Source: Triplophysa rosa
Lineage: Eukaryota; Chordata; Actinopteri; Cypriniformes; Nemacheilidae
Reading direction: 5' to 3'
Assembly (NCBI RefSeq): GCF_024868665.1
Contig: NC_079898.1
Location: 11,159,458 to 11,223,457 of the forward strand
Length of the DNA: 64,000 nucleotides
Under the pieces are notes generated by a model. The model had not been told where the DNA came from. It saw nothing but the letters and a program-made list of their open reading frames with translations, and did not search any database. Made by a program: the position numbers and the translations under genes. Positions 11,595 through 26,190 of the stretch are shown one piece after another. Positions within the stretch are counted from its first letter, which is position 1. The number at the start of each line of letters is the position of its first letter.

Positions 11595-14500
11595 ATTACA
11601 GATTGGAGAATTCATAACTCTGCAGAGTTCAAAAAGACTTTCAAAGACTACAAAAGTATTTCATGCCATTGGGAATCTCCAGTAGCTGTTATTTAAGATG
11701 AGGAGAGGCAGAAAAAAAGGAGAAGAGATAAGAAAAGATGAACTAATGGGTGGCCTGAGTTGAGAAACAAGAAGAGAGATGAATTTGTTTTTGGATTAAG
11801 GGCTTCGACTATAATTACCACTCTCTGAAAATTTAAAAAAGGTGTTTTACAGTCTTCTGTATATGGAAGGAGAAGAGAAAGACAGACAGACAAACAGAAT
11901 GTCAGTAGATTAAATTAAATTAAGTGTAGTCTGCTGTGAGAAGTTCCTTTAATTAACCAATTACTTCAATGGATGTTCAATGAAAGGAAAGAAACACGTT
12001 GTTATAACATTATGTTGAAAACCTCTATTACAGTGTGCTCAGAGCTCATTCAGAGTAAAGACACACGCTGCTGAGCACACACAAAAGACAGCCCTGAAAA
12101 CATCATGTGACGAAAATTACAGCAGCGTTTTTGGTATCTCAGTCTGTCACAAACATGCTGCCCAAACAGATAAACAGTGAAATAACTCAAGGTACATCAC
12201 AGACAAAACGCAGGTTCCTCAGCAGTCTGTTTGTTCTGTTGTTGACTCTGAGAAAATGGTTTCCTATAATTTCACATTTTCTGCACTCCCCCCACATTCT
12301 CCTCTCTGTCCTCTTTTTGCATACCATATGTATTCCGCAAGCAGCATTCTGATTGCATCCTTAAACAGTTAATTAGAGAAGAGATCTGTTTGTGAGTCAT
12401 ACATGAAGATAGAACATCCAGCACTAACAAAGCATTCTGACTAGCAAAATACATTTCACGCTAAATCAGCACGACCGTATAATGCAAACACATTTGGATT
12501 GCCATAAGCAACATTTCAGCGTGTGTGTGCGTTATAGGGGCTGTTCCTATAAAGGTAATGTTTGTAAAACTCCAGCGCAAATTGCTTGCAGATTTCGAAA
12601 TGGAAAATTGATCACAGCGATGACTGAGATAACGTCTTTCCACGGATAAACAGAATCATACAAAAATAAATGGAAAATTCCATTCCAGTGCTCTTTAGGG
12701 ACCTCGGCTCCTTCATTAGAGATAATGCTATTCACAAACAAAATATGAGACTGCAGTCCAGATCTTCAATGCAGTCAATCTCATATAATAGAGAACTGTA
12801 TGATCAAGTTATCATTATTACCAGTGGCTAGATCCAGTGATGGGTCAAAAATGTGTGTACTCTGATGCAATGGATTGAGTTTATTCTTTCACTTTTATCA
12901 ATTCTTATCATCCTTTAATCCTATTGTGTTTAAATTATGCTTTAGATTCTATTAGGAAGCGCATTCTGGTTTTACAAAAAATGATAGCAGAGTAAAAAAG
13001 CAATGGTACTTTTTCACAGTCTGGATCTTATTACTGGTATTCTGCTCTTTGAGCGTCTTCAACTAAACTAGTTACCCAAAGTCTGCACATAATACAAGTA
13101 TTTGATGTACAATAATAACAGTGAAAGTCCTTCTTAATGAAATAAGAATACAGCAGAGCAGTACGCTCTGGCCATTTCAAGTTTTGCAAGGTATTGCGTG
13201 TGATGCTGGTGTTACAGTATCAACATAATTTATCATATTTTAGCTGTGGGAACACTTCACTGATGATGATCGATATATATTGATGTAACCTTCAAAACAG
13301 TCTTATAGTTACACTGCAACGCAATATACTGGGGATTTGGGTTACTGTGGTGGAAAAAAAGATGTTTTTATTTATTTTACCTGTATTAAAGTTTGGAAAG
13401 TATGCTGCAAACATAGACATATTCAGATGGGTTATTCCACAGGCGTCTTTTACATCTTCTTGCTGAATTGCTTGTGTGCCATCTTCACATAAACTTTTAT
13501 TCAATTGACAGACTAAAAAATCCAGTGGGGATTTTTTGTGTTACTTGAGGTGCAGAAAGGAAGGTTTTAAAGGCTTATTTCTAAAAATGTCTAAACCTAT
13601 TGGGAGTTTCCCTTTATTCTTACTTTAGAAATGAATTCGTAACCATGGTAACCAGGATTTGTTTGTCCCATCCTAAATCATACCCACGTTACGGATATAC
13701 CAATGGTGGAGAACACTGCAGATCATTTAAGTGTAGCTATAAGTGGCAAAAGCCTAAAAAAGTACCGTTTTCCTTGAAGTTGGCACTTGTGCAAGCCTAT
13801 AGCTGCAAAGTATATCAAGGACACACGACGGCCACAAAGCGGGCGTTTGTGAGCATCCAGCTGAATCATAAAATGACAAATGGGACACTCTACAGTCTCG
13901 TTGACTTTACAGACACACGTGGCTGCAGATCACAAGACCCCAGGTTATCAGGTGTGCCATTGAAGACATAGCCATAGAGAATAAAGACCAAAAATTGTCA
14001 AATCTATCATTATAAGTTTTCTGCTGAGAGAATACAGATGTTACAAGAGTCTCACCTCAGGTGTTGTTATGCTGCAATCAAATGCCAACATCATGATAAA
14101 TGATGGTGTATTCTCTATCCCTGTTGAAAAATCACTTTCAGGTATGTAAAGCCAGAAGAGTGTATAGTGACAGAATATTTTATGACCGAAGACAAATATC
14201 ATCATCGTCTGTTGACACGGCCTCAAACCAGCCAAGCTGAAACACATCCGCTCATTGTGTGCATAACTATAACTGTGCATGAGGGAGTGTATGTAAGGAT
14301 ATGCTGCTGGAGCGTTTCCCCCGCTAACCATAATGCTTATGAAAAGAGACATCTGTTGATGGAGTATGTCAGGAATACTGGCAAAACTTTACCGTCTGCC
14401 CCTCCTCCCTCTCTTTCCTTTCTGTCAAGATTCATAATTCTTTTGCAAAGAGCTACAACATATCTGCCAATACATTAATAAACATTATGTACTGTATACA

Positions 14501-15345
14501 AACATACAAATATAGACTAAACTGTAGAAAGAAACAAACTTTGTTCAAATGTTTGTAAATATTGAACACAGTTTTTGCTGCTTCTCCACATCAGGGCGTA
14601 AAATTCTGCTGCTTTCTGCCCCCGGTGTCTCTCTCTAACAGCACAGATTACATTAACCAGCATCTAAATGGCTCAATAACCACCCATGGCATAAACTTTT
14701 CCCCTTTCATTGCAAACTAACAACAGATATCCCACATCAGAAGTACAGAGGCAGATAGCACTGTTAAATCCACGCTCTGCATATCAAACACGGCGAGATG
14801 CAGCTCGTAGCTTCAGTCGATCCCGGAACTTTAAAGAGATGGAGTCTTTGTGTTGTCAGACTTGCACATTACAGGGGTTACGCTCAGTCAAGCACAACTT
14901 CAGGACGACTTGTGCAGTGAAAACTGATCATCGTCATTAATAAAGCTGGAACAACAAGAGATGCCACCTAGAAGTGCGGATACACACATTAGCATGCCGA
15001 GATAGACTCAAATCAGATTTTCTGTTGTCTTAACAACAAAAGCCTTCGCAGCACTGGTTGAGGCCTTGGTTTTCAAAGACCTTTTCTGTGTTTGTGATGA
15101 ACCGTTAATGCCTTATTTAATATCTTACATAAAAGAGAGCGACATGGAAAGAGGGGCAGGTGCGGATTAATCTGGTCTCTCATGCAGGGTAATTGGCAGC
15201 TCTGGATGTCTAATAGAATTAGTGCGGCTTGCTTTGTTTCACACACTTCTCAGTTAATTCTCACACACTTCTAATTGTGCTGGCTAGGTTGAAAGATTTG
15301 TGACCTCCACAGTGAACCAAACCTACACCTGGGGTATTTTACGAG
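11595..15345. other. Non-coding DNA, no feature seen
   Basis: The longest frame here is 123 codons (13600-13971, + strand). It matches no protein family I know, has no neighbouring exon-like structure and begins in AT-rich sequence, so I treat it as chance. No repeat ends, RNA genes or splice-bordered exons were recognised. Confidence 0.4.
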
Positions 15346-15480
15346 ATCATTTCAATTCAATTTTATTTATATGGCGCTTTTCACAATGTGGATTGTTCCA
15401 AAGCAGCTTTACAGGAGAAAATCAGAAAAACACAGAAAATGTGCACAGTGCATGGTGTTTATAGAATAAGCAAGATCATT
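15346..15480. repeat. Interspersed repeat fragment (probable retroposon tail)
   Basis: The stretch TTCAATTCAATTTTATTTAT followed by ATGGCGCTTTTCACAATGTG and TTCCAAAGCAGCTTTACAGG is a phrase that recurs all over fish genomes, usually at the 3' ends of LINE or SINE copies. The boundaries are approximate, and no reverse transcriptase is present. Confidence 0.6.
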
Positions 15481-18400
15481 CTAGTAAATAATATCTAACA
15501 AATGCAGTAGAAATAAGTCACATTCAACGGGAACTGAGGAACACGCATGCTCCAGAACACACTGTAATGTGCTTTATTTAACACCCTTTAAATAAGAGAA
15601 CATGCTAATAAATAACACCTGAGATTTAGCAAGACTTTAGGAGTTATACTGAAACTGACTTTTCAAAAGAAACCGACTCAGAGAAATTTCACTTTCCTCC
15701 TTCACATGGCACCCAACACTCGTATAATGATTACTTATACCATACGAGTACTTGTGCCTCGTTCGAAGATGAAAGTAGAAATATTTGATATACTGTATGT
15801 CGTTGTCGGACTGAATCCTTGTATCTCTAAACCTGAAAATCTCTATTTTTCATGATTTAATTTTTTTATTGGTCACCCTTCATGTTTGTCTGTAGGTTTT
15901 GCAAATATTTAAATAGGCCTATATACATTTCCTGTAAAGTGGCAGTTTTGGAGTGAGTATATGTGACTCAGTTTATGAAAATCAAGCAAGTAATTTTTCG
16001 TGATTCACTGTCTTCTAAATAGAATCATAAAGAAGATTTTGTGAATCATTTTTACTTTTTATTTTTGACATTTTGCCTGGTTTTCACAGAACATCTATGG
16101 GTGACATATATAATGTCCCACTTCTGACCTCAATGCGTTCCAGTCAGAAACAACATTAAAAAGAGCAAAAATAGTTTTTACTATTTGGATTTAGCAATAC
16201 AACATTCAGGAGAGGCATTGTTTATCTATTCATTCTGTAATAACACTTTAAAACTTGTTTTTACATTAACTTTCACATAAGGTAGCTCCGCCCTCTCTCA
16301 CTGGAAGCTTCCTGAACATGATGTCAAATGATCAGAATCAGAATCAGAATCAGAAGAGCTTTATTGCCAAGTGTGCTTGCACACACAAGGAATTTTCTTT
16401 GGTGTTGGAAGCTTCTAGTACAGACATTCAACACAATGACAATACAATATAATACGATTTATGCGTCTCTGAAATGATGCGTCTCTGAGGTCGGGGTTGA
16501 TCGATCTGGCCCAAATTCACAGGTCGTATAACTTTGAACGCCATTCCCTATGTTATTTCCAAGTAGGAGGTAGGAAAAATGCAAAATCCGAGTTGTCTTG
16601 TAGTAGCCTATTATACATAAAAGTGAAGAGGACATATCCCATCTACTGTAGCTTGCTACAACCCTGAGCAACAGGAAAGTAGAAGCATGCATGTAAGGAA
16701 AGAAAGAAAAAGTTAAATAAATAAATCTGAGACATGAAAACCTGCATCTGCTCTTTTAATGTGTCATGAGAACAACCCACTGGATAATAGCTCTGACACA
16801 AACAGACTGCTCTGCATGCTCATTTAAATTCTTCAAATGTCAGTTTGTACACATGTGCATTAGTTAACATGCTTACCGTGACTCATTCTCTCATTTTCTT
16901 TATAAAAAACCTCTACACAACATGTGGTGGTTGAATTAGATGTATTGCAATTGAACTCTCGGAGGAGGACAACACTGACATACTAGACTCTCTCTCTGTC
17001 TGTCTGTCTGTCTGTACACATATTTGTCTGTGTCTCTTACCGAAACACACACGGAGCAACTTACTTTCACATCATTGCCAGAGACACAAATCAGCTCCTC
17101 TCTCTGTGGGTGTCCTCAGAGCAGCAGTAAGATTGCCAGCATCCATATTTGACAGATCGAGACAGTGAGCGAGATATATAGATAGAGCAGGAAAAACAGA
17201 CTGGCAGAGTTAGTTACATTCAATACTTCCGTTATGCATTTTTATGTTTAATCCAGAGGGCATCATATGAGCTAAAGAGACAAAATGGAGAGGGTGAGAA
17301 AAAGAAATGATGAACGGAGTAATATGAAATATGAATACCATGCCCTTCCACACAAACACTCCTTACAAAACCAATGTGAGGTGACGGAGAGCAAGAACAG
17401 GAGTCACGGAGAGAGACGTCAGAAGAACTAATTCTGTCTGCGAGATTATGAAAATTAATGTGACGAAGTTCAGACTCGCAACGAGCAAATTAATTTTAAT
17501 ATTTTCCATCTCGCTGACCCTCATGAGTTCAGGCTGGTGTGATGATACTCTACTCACAGTGTGTTGTATTATTCATCAGAGGCGAGCTGGGACACCTCTG
17601 GCACATGTTTAGAGACATTAATTGCGCCCGTTGCTTTTGATCATGAAAATCATAACGTATTTGTTGTAATAAGTCACTCTATTGATGAAAGTATTGATTA
17701 GATAAGACTGAAACAATGATTATACGTACGTTCTCTCTGAAGGGCACACACATTATATGTTATTACTTCACATTGAGATGCTATCAGTCTTCCTCCTATT
17801 AGGTTTGCGCATGTGAACCTATAATTACGGCAAAAAATATGTCTTTTATGTTTCAAGTAAGGACTTTTCCTTTTCTTCAAACATTTTATTTTGACAGGAC
17901 CTTTAATCATATTTTAAAACAAAACCTGAGAGAAATGTGTGTGTTCTTTGGTGTGTTTACACAAACATCTAATATGAAGCAGGCATTTTAATCAGGTTAA
18001 GCGAGACCTGATGTAATCTAATCTCCACCGCAGCGCCATTAACAAAACACAGTCTGAGTATATTGATTTATATCCAGCTCTCACACAATAAGTCTTCTTC
18101 AGTTGTGAGTGTGTGTGTGTTTTTGAAGGATGTGATGACGGGGCTTTAGCGAACAAACCAAGTTAAACCCTTTTCACAGCATGAATGAGGGATCTCAGCC
18201 ATGTCCTGTAGCACTGAGCTGTGGCAACGATAAAACCTTTAATATGATATTTTATTTACTCACTCACACACGCACGCACGCGTCGTAAAAAGCTTGATCT
18301 TTTCTTTCTTGAAAGCAGTGAAGCAGAGGAAAAGCCAGCATTGAAAACCGGCTCGCCGCGCGTCTGCCGCTCCTCAGTGGGTGCTTTTCCGCCTTGCAGT

Positions 18401-21071
18401 CGTGGATTTAGAATTTCGTGGTGCTTTAGAATGTCCCCTCTTGATAGAGTTTGATTGTGTTATACAACATGTGTCATTTCGATGTAACTGTTGCCTTCGA
18501 TTTCTGGCAGGGTTGTTTTCTTCAGACAGAAAAATAATCACTTTGCCAACACACACGCAAGCAAGCACGCCCACCAACACGCACGTTACCTTGAACAGAT
18601 CTATCAAGGCTGTTTGGAGCCTGTGTTTAAAAGTCCCAGTAGTGCCCATCAGAGGAAGCTAATTGCTGCTTACTCACCGTTTTGGATTCTGTGTTTCCTG
18701 TCTGGACCTGAAGCTGAGGAGGAGAGCGCTTTATGACAGATTTAGCACAGCCGCACCTTTCCATGTAAATAGAGCTTGCGAGGGAAGGTGTCTGAGCGGG
18801 TGACAGGTATAGCACAGTTCTTCCTAAAAGTGACGTTGTCCCCTGAGATCTGGACACGAATGAATACAAGCCCACGTGCGTGTGCGATGGAGAAAACAAA
18901 CAACATCTCTTTTTGCAAAGATGGCAGTTCAGGTTGGAGGATGTCCTATCCAAATTATGAAGCGCTGCTTTAAAAGGACACCCGACCTACTTTGTTGACC
19001 TATTTTACAGCAGTCTCTGAGCGGCCACAGGAGACTGGACTCCATTTTGAGAAGGTACCGTCCGTGTGTGGATTTGTACTTGGACACATCACGTTTTATG
19101 GGCTAAGAACAACTTGAGAGACATGAAGTACATGCATGTGAAGGGTTTTATGTTGTAATAAATCACTGTGGGAGTTCACATATTGGGGTCATATGAAGGA
19201 GCAACAAAGACTCATAGCAATGCACATACATATTGACCACAGATAGAGCAACAATGCCCGTCACAAAAGTCTTCACACTGCCGTTCCAATATACTGACAA
19301 AAGTTTACAGGAGACTCATGATGTTAAGAAAGTATACATAAGCCACTCTTGACACGATCTGCCTAGTCTTCAAACAACACAGAGTAAATCTTTCGTTAAT
19401 GAGCGACTCTCTCCACCTAGACCACTGACCCTGATGGGAGCTCGATAATGAGCTCTCCTATTAGGAAATGGAGCTGCCTTTCTTTAACAGAATCTCTCAA
19501 TATCGGCATTATCTGCAACGCTGCTTCAGTAACTTTCCCGCATCGATAGACATTATACCTACCCATCTCCGATGTCTCAATAGTAGTAGGCGTAGTTTAA
19601 TTAGCAGGAGATAGTGTAGATGTCCTGGTGGACTGTCAGTCACTAGTCTGTTATTACTTTCATGTCATGGTGTCACTCAACATCAGTGCTGTAACTCACC
19701 TTTCTAAGTATTATTACTTTGATCTTTCTGGGCCTTTGACTACATTAATTAAGTTTAGGAATATAAAAAACTTGTTCAGATTAAATGGCGTATTTTTCAG
19801 GTAGCTCAATTTGGTTGATTCACCGGTTTGGTTTATGCATGCACATTTAAGTCAATTTATTAAAAGCGCTGGTAATTTTAATAGTAAGTCATTCATTAAA
19901 CATAAGACCATGACACACGAGGGAAATAATTTTGCGATATTTTATTGGAGTTCCTTTCTGTCTTTTGTCAATCAGCACATTGCTGGTCCGCTGTGCACAC
20001 AAGTTAATAATAAACATTTGAGCATGTGATCTGTTTTTTTCCTTGATTGCATTTCAGTGTACTGCAAATGCATTTATGTAATATCTGCAGCCTCAGTATG
20101 CAACTTGTACAGTATGTGGAACTAAATCTCTCCAAATTAGGGTAACACTTTATTTTGATAGTCCACTTTAGACATTTTAAAAGTAACTTTGCAACTTCTT
20201 GTCAAATACAGGTATTAGTGGACTATCTGCTTTGAGGGTCCCTGAAAAGACATTCTGGTGACTAATTTTGCAACTACATGTCAACTTAGTAATTTGTAAG
20301 GGCATTTTTTATAAATAATTATTTTTTTTGCTTTTTTTGTCTCTCCTTTTAGTGCGGTGTAGACAGCAGAATAAGGGGTGAGAGTAGGATTGGGACATGA
20401 CCCGGGTCACTATGTCTAATGCAATGTGTAAAAATACAGTCAATAAAACAATTAAATGTTGCTTATATTAGCTGTAAATAAAAGTATTTCTAAGCACAAT
20501 GGGCTTCTTGATTGTATTATTTTTGAAATTGATGCTTCTTATTAAATATTTGGTTCAAGGCTGGGACAACAGAACAAAAGTGTGTGACCTCCACAATATC
20601 TCTCTCTACAGTTACAATGAGACTAATCAAACTGGACTGTAGAGAGACCTGCAGTGCACATTCTCGGGTTCACACGGGCAAGTATATGCAACAGGAAGTC
20701 ACTCCGATTTAAAGGCTAGAGACTTGATTGATCCATCAGAGGGCTGCTGCAGGATATGATCTGACAGACGTTTCTACAGACCCTCCGGTGCACACCAGCG
20801 AGTCATCAACATTCCAGCTTGCTGCTCGCGCCATAATAATGAGCTCCTCTACATTTCATTTAATTCCTTTATCCAATCAATAAACAACCAAACAAAATTC
20901 TCCTTGTTTAGCATAAAAGTCCCACAGCTAATCAGGCGAGTGGCATCAGCCTAGCAAGTTATTTGAATTCGCACTAGTTGTGTGAATCAGGGTTTGTTTT
21001 TTTCTGAGCAAATATAATATAGATGCTATCATATTTGTCAGTAATATGCTACTTTTATTTAGTTTAAAAGG
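15481..21071. other. Non-coding DNA with a CpG-richer island near 18.2-19.0 kb
   Basis: No recognisable exon. Around 18270-18380 the sequence becomes GC-rich with clustered CpGs (CACGCACGCGTCG, GGCTCGCCGCGCGTCTGCC) and an acceptor-like CTTTTCCGCCTTGCAG at about 18400. Several overlapping chance frames occur on both strands. This could be a promoter or first-exon region, but no initiator or signal peptide supports it. A short CTGT tandem repeat lies at about 16988-17015. A fragment starting GGTAACACTTTATTTTGATA at about 20142 looks like one end of a common fish MITE. Confidence 0.4.
16331..16415. repeat. Interspersed repeat fragment (probable LINE 3' tail)
   Basis: Three and a half AGAATC units are followed by AGAAGAGCTTTATTGCCAAG and TGCTTGCACACACAAGGAAT, a frequent fish repeat found at the ends of truncated LINE copies. 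The limits are approximate. Confidence 0.6.
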
Positions 21072-21487
21072 CTAAAAGGGATAATTCACCCAAAATTCTG
21101 TCATGAACTACTCACTCTCTAGTTGTTCCAAGCCTGTTTAAATTTCTTTGTTTGGTTGAACACAGAGAAAGATATTTGGACGATTGCTTATATCCAAACA
21201 GTTCTTGGACCCCATTGACCACCATAGGAGGAAAATGACAATGGTAGTCAAAAGTGTCCTACATTCTTCAAAATGTCTTTTGTGTTCAACAGAACCAAAA
21301 AAAATGATAAAGTAAATTTTCCTACTATGGTAGTCAATGGGGTCCAAGAACTGTTTGGTTATAAGCATTCTTCCAAATATATTTCTCTGTGTTCATCAGA
21401 AAAAATAAATGTATGCAGATTTGAAACAACTCAAAGGTGAGTAAATAATGACAGAATTTTTATTTTGGGGTGAACTGTTCCTATAAA
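21072..21487. mobile_element. MITE of the GGGATAGTTCACCC family, copy 2
   Basis: It starts CTAAAAGGGATAATTCACCC and ends TTTTGGGGTGAACTGTTCCT, with internal blocks TACTCACTCTCTAGTTGTTCC and GACCCCATTGACCACCATAG. The second half repeats the same blocks inverted (TATGGTAGTCAATGGGGTCC), so the whole copy can fold back on itself. It is the same subfamily as the copy at 36738. Confidence 0.8.
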
Positions 21488-24400
21488 TCTGCTATGAGTT
21501 AATGTAGTGTTCCATAGTATAATGTGTAGACAGTAAACTGTAGTTTACCATGGCTGGGTCAATCATAAGTACATGTTACAGAAGCTTGAACAAATATTTA
21601 CATAGATCAAAATAATATGTAAACCACTCAGATTATTGCTACATAATGGTATTATACAGTGAAATAAAAACTAAAAGTTCCCAAATTCTGACACATATAC
21701 TTGATTTAGAGCCAACGCCCCAGTATTAATAAGACAAATACCCAAAGTAAAGCTCACTATGAGTGAAGTAGGATGAGAGGAGTGTGCAGTCTGGTGGATG
21801 TCTGAGTGACATTGAAATCCTCTGAGATGGCATCTCTGAGGATTGTAGATTCTTATCTCTCTGGGGGACATGGATCTCTCCCACTCGCTCGCGTGCACCA
21901 TTAGCACATATCTGTGCCGACAAGGTATCTATTCAGGTCTAATTGTGAGGAAGTGCCAGAGACTTGTGTGAGTTTCATACCCAAGGGTGTAAGATCTGAG
22001 AGTTCTGGTCATCATCTCATCCTCTCGCAGGAGGACATCATTAGATCCGCACACACACATACTCACAGGCCTTTGAAGCTATATTAAAGAGTTTTCATAG
22101 GAAGACAATGACTTCTTTAATTCTACCTAACTTTCACACAAACCTCTAGACATTGTTAGACTTCATTAAAAATAAACGTTTTTCTACCAACTAAAGTCCA
22201 TTTTTGACATGCTTCACTATTAATGGGAGAGTTGTATTTCACAGGTATAGCCAAACCTACACACACATACTGTATATATTCTTTAATATACCAGATGTAA
22301 ATGTGCCAAATCCTATCTCAATGCCAGCATTTTTTCGATCTGTATGTGTCCATGCAGGTATTCTTCTCTTAAATTGCGTGTGGGTGTTTAATTTTAGCAC
22401 ATGATGGGAGGTGTAAAGTATTGAAACCAATGTGACTGACAAACAAGATGATTTCCCGTAATTGCTTTGGGCACAACTGCTTTGATGTAGCAGCTGTACT
22501 GCGGCAAGGATCTCAGAATGCCTGCTTGTCAGCCTTCAACCATCCTAGTACATTATTTCATGAAGAAATAATCAGATAATCACATAATCCATTGAGCAGG
22601 TTCATTTTCCACACTGGATTAGTCTATTAAGGCACAATGAGATTAGTTATTGTGGTGACGCACTCACTTGGTTTATGAATTTATCGTAGATGAAATGCAA
22701 ATTCCCTACACAGCTCTGAACTTGTCTTGTATCATCTCATCTCAAGTGTATGTCATGTCTGATTTCTGCCTGTCTAGTCTCTTCTGCCCATCAGTCCGAT
22801 GGGTCTACTGTCAACAAAGTTTTGCAGAGTGAGATTATTTGAAACAGTCAATACCACAAAAATAGACTGAGGTGGAAAAGTGGAATGGCAAATTTTTTTT
22901 AGAACACAACCAATCAGATTGCAATATGCATTAGACAGTCAGTGCAGGGACTGTGGGCGGTCAGTGGGTGTGCCGTCTGAAGCTAAGACCACTGTCAACA
23001 GCTCTGTTATTATATTCAGCATCTTTAAACATTGTTGAGATGACCTAGTGTCAGACAGTCATCTCAGATATCATCTTAAATATTTGAGATCTCATCCACT
23101 ATGTCACAAAGGATGTTTCCTGCATACACTGTAGCGAACACTACACTAGCTATACAAAGAACACCAAGTACTTGCACTGCGGTGCAGACACTGTTTTTGT
23201 ATCCTCACGTTTATCGACAGCTGTTTTCACCTGCTAAAATGATTCTGAGGGCTAAACATCAGCTAAACAGATGTGTGAAAGGTAATTACTGGCCCTTGAG
23301 AGATAACAGAGTGCATGATGGGAAATCCAAATAATGAAAATCGTTCTCCGCCATTAACTTCTGGTGTAAATGAGGGCTCTTTTCATACTTTTACAATCAA
23401 AAAAAGGGCACTGTTGCTATTTTGTTTTGCTTTGTCAGATGTGATCGTACATGGTATTTTCTGTGAGGATGAACTCTTTGATCAACAGTTCTAGCGCTCA
23501 GGTTGTTTGTCATTCATTGGTGCTGCTTGTGCTCCTCTCTCACTGACCTTCTGAACACAGCGCTGTAACTCTGAATAAAGGCAGGAAAAGTGGATGAGGT
23601 TGACATCTGGTTAGCTATTTAAATGAATCTCGCCCACAGACACACAGAAGCACTGCTACACTCTCAGTATTTGTATGTCCAAATATACTGAGGATTTTTT
23701 GTCTGTGGCCATAAATGATGTACATGATATGGGTGTTTCTTTAACTTCTGATTTTTCAAAGTTTTTTGCTTCTATATTAAGGTCATATGCTGTAATGTTG
23801 AAGGCCTTGAAGATCTTAGAAACAATGTATCATGCTTTTATAGATCTTAATGTTTTATCCTCTTTCTATTTGTTGGAATCTATTTTTATAATTCTAATTA
23901 TTATCAGTGGTTCTCAACAGATGGCCCGAGGTGATTTCCAAGGGGGCCTCAAGATGACTAATATTTTAAAATGAGACAAAATTGAAATACATTAAAAAAC
24001 GAAAAATATTTCATATTATTTTGACCATTTTAATAGTGAATAGATGTTTTTTTCTCTAAAATATTAATGTCTCCACGTATTTTATTGAGTAGAATTTTTC
24101 CGTTTTCGTGAATGGGAGGAGGGCCTTTGAATATTAAATTATTAAAAATAGTGGGGACCTTGGAGTCTAATGGCGTCTTTACACAGGCGAGTTAAAGCGT
24201 CTCTGATCAAATTTCTGTGTAAAGACGCATGAAAGCCGATCTAAAATATGCCGGCTCTGACCCTCCTCAGAGGCGACTCTGATGCGGCTCAGGATTAGTG
24301 TAAATGAAGGTGCATTCAAGCCACTCTAAACTACGTCATTGTCACATCAGCAGAAAGCAGAGAGTGAAGATGAAGCCAAAAACACACAGCGACATTTGTT

Positions 24401-26190
24401 ATAGGCTATTAATAACAACGCAGATTTTTTTAAATAATTCAAACATTAATTTTTCGTTTCATTTCTTCATAAAATTATTTAAATGTTTGGAGTATTTTGT
24501 GCTGTGGCTGTTCACTCAGGCAGGCTGTGGCACATGAATGCATGATGTAAATTTTGATTTAATTTGATTTAAATAGTTTCAATTAGTTTTTAATGGCAAA
24601 TTACATTTATTTCATTTAGTTTCATTTTAAAGTTAATTTTTGAAAAATGTTTGGAGTGTGATTGTTTGTGACTGTGTGTGCGCGGAATGCAGATTTTTCT
24701 TATTTGAACTCATGACATGAATTGTTTAAATTCCTTCTTTAGCTCCTCTCCTTCTTAAGGAAAAAACCTTCCGATACGTGGGACATGATCACATGCAGAC
24801 CTTCAAATATTAGGTTTGTCGGACATTATGCAGTGCTGTAGCCTGGTAATACCAAACTCTGCTCAGAGGCTGCTTTCGGAATCGCATACTTAATGAGTAG
24901 GTACTTAATTTCAGTAGGTACGTACTCAACGGGGCTAAATGGGTACGTACTGTTTTCCCTGAATGGGTGTAGTATGAATGCGATCGGCCGTTGTCCGCCA
25001 TATTGATGATCTTCTTTTCCTTTTTAATGGCGGGGAGCAAAGTACTTTTGTGGTGCATGTCCGCCACCTACTGTACTGGAGTGTACACGGGCCAGAGATT
25101 AACTATGCGACGTAATAACAAGTGCAACAACTTAAGTTATGAGAGACAGGTGCATTAACATCAGTAATGCTAACTTTACCTTCCATGAGTTTTCCCAGCA
25201 TTTGCAACATGTTTGTAATGCCTTCACAAAGGAGACGTCGGGCAGCTGCTCCACGATCTCGCCTTAGGAGAGCACTGCTGATTTTATTGTCAAGGAATAT
25301 AAGTATTATTGCTTATAAATTAAGCTTACCCTAGAAATGCATTGCTAGCCCACACCTACACTTGTGCACAATATTATTGATAAGTGCTGACCAATACTTA
25401 TAATTCTTTACCCCGAAAATGATACATTGTATTAAAATAGGATACTAAATGTAATTGTATTGCCATATGCCATCTATACATTAATACAGACTACAAAAAT
25501 GTGAATGCATACGTTTTCAGTGAAGCAATGACATAATGCATGAAGTAATTTAATGTTTTATTTACAGAAAACTATAGGATAAACATGAATAAAAAAAATG
25601 TAAATTTGATGTAATAAAATAAATGAATTTAATCATTATAAATACATATAGAAGTAAACATCACATGAATCAAAGCTTTACTTCAATTTATTGTTGTAAC
25701 AAAGAATCCTGTATCTACAGGCGTTGAACCCCACATCCTACTGCCATCTCGCAGCGGACCACCGTCGCCACCTTCGTGATTTTAACGAGTGTGCTCTTCT
25801 GTCCCTGTAACAGTCAAACAAGATTCAAGTTACCTCTGTGATTTGTGCTCAATACTGCAATTAAATGTGGAGGTAGTTGCACATGTGTTAACTCGCTGTT
25901 TATTCAACTCAATTCAACTTCAATTTTCATCAACAGTATGGACAAATAAAATATATACATTACGTTTAGATACTTAAGTAAATATGTTTATTTACATTAC
26001 TTATATGTATCTATGCAAGCAGTGAACAATGCTTTGCACCACATATTAACAGAAGTAAGCTATGTACTGTGATGTGTATTTCATGTTGTGATGTGCTCAT
26101 TTGCAATACTTATCGAGAAAATGACAGGTCACATGTTACACAGACATTAAAAAGCATCTTTAACATGCATATGGTTTTAATATATGTAAC
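21488..26190. other. Non-coding DNA with transposon fragments
   Basis: There are no exons. CAGTGGTTCTCAACAGATGG at about 23912 resembles a hAT terminal repeat. A GGCGTCTTTACACAGGCGAG motif lies near 24171. A stretch at 24870-25080 (GAATCGCATACTTAATGAGT, followed by repeats of TACGTACT) looks like a fish MITE. None of these has a matched second end nearby, so no boundaries are claimed. An arginine-rich frame near 25230 is too short to name. Confidence 0.4.

Noticed and set aside
13600..13971. 123-codon open frame on the + strand
   Set aside because: No recognisable family, low-complexity-free but motif-free protein, no splice context, and located in AT-rich non-coding DNA.
18374..18973. Cluster of overlapping frames of 65-108 codons on both strands
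   Set aside because: Frames on both strands overlap in conflicting phases without motifs; the cluster probably reflects higher GC content.
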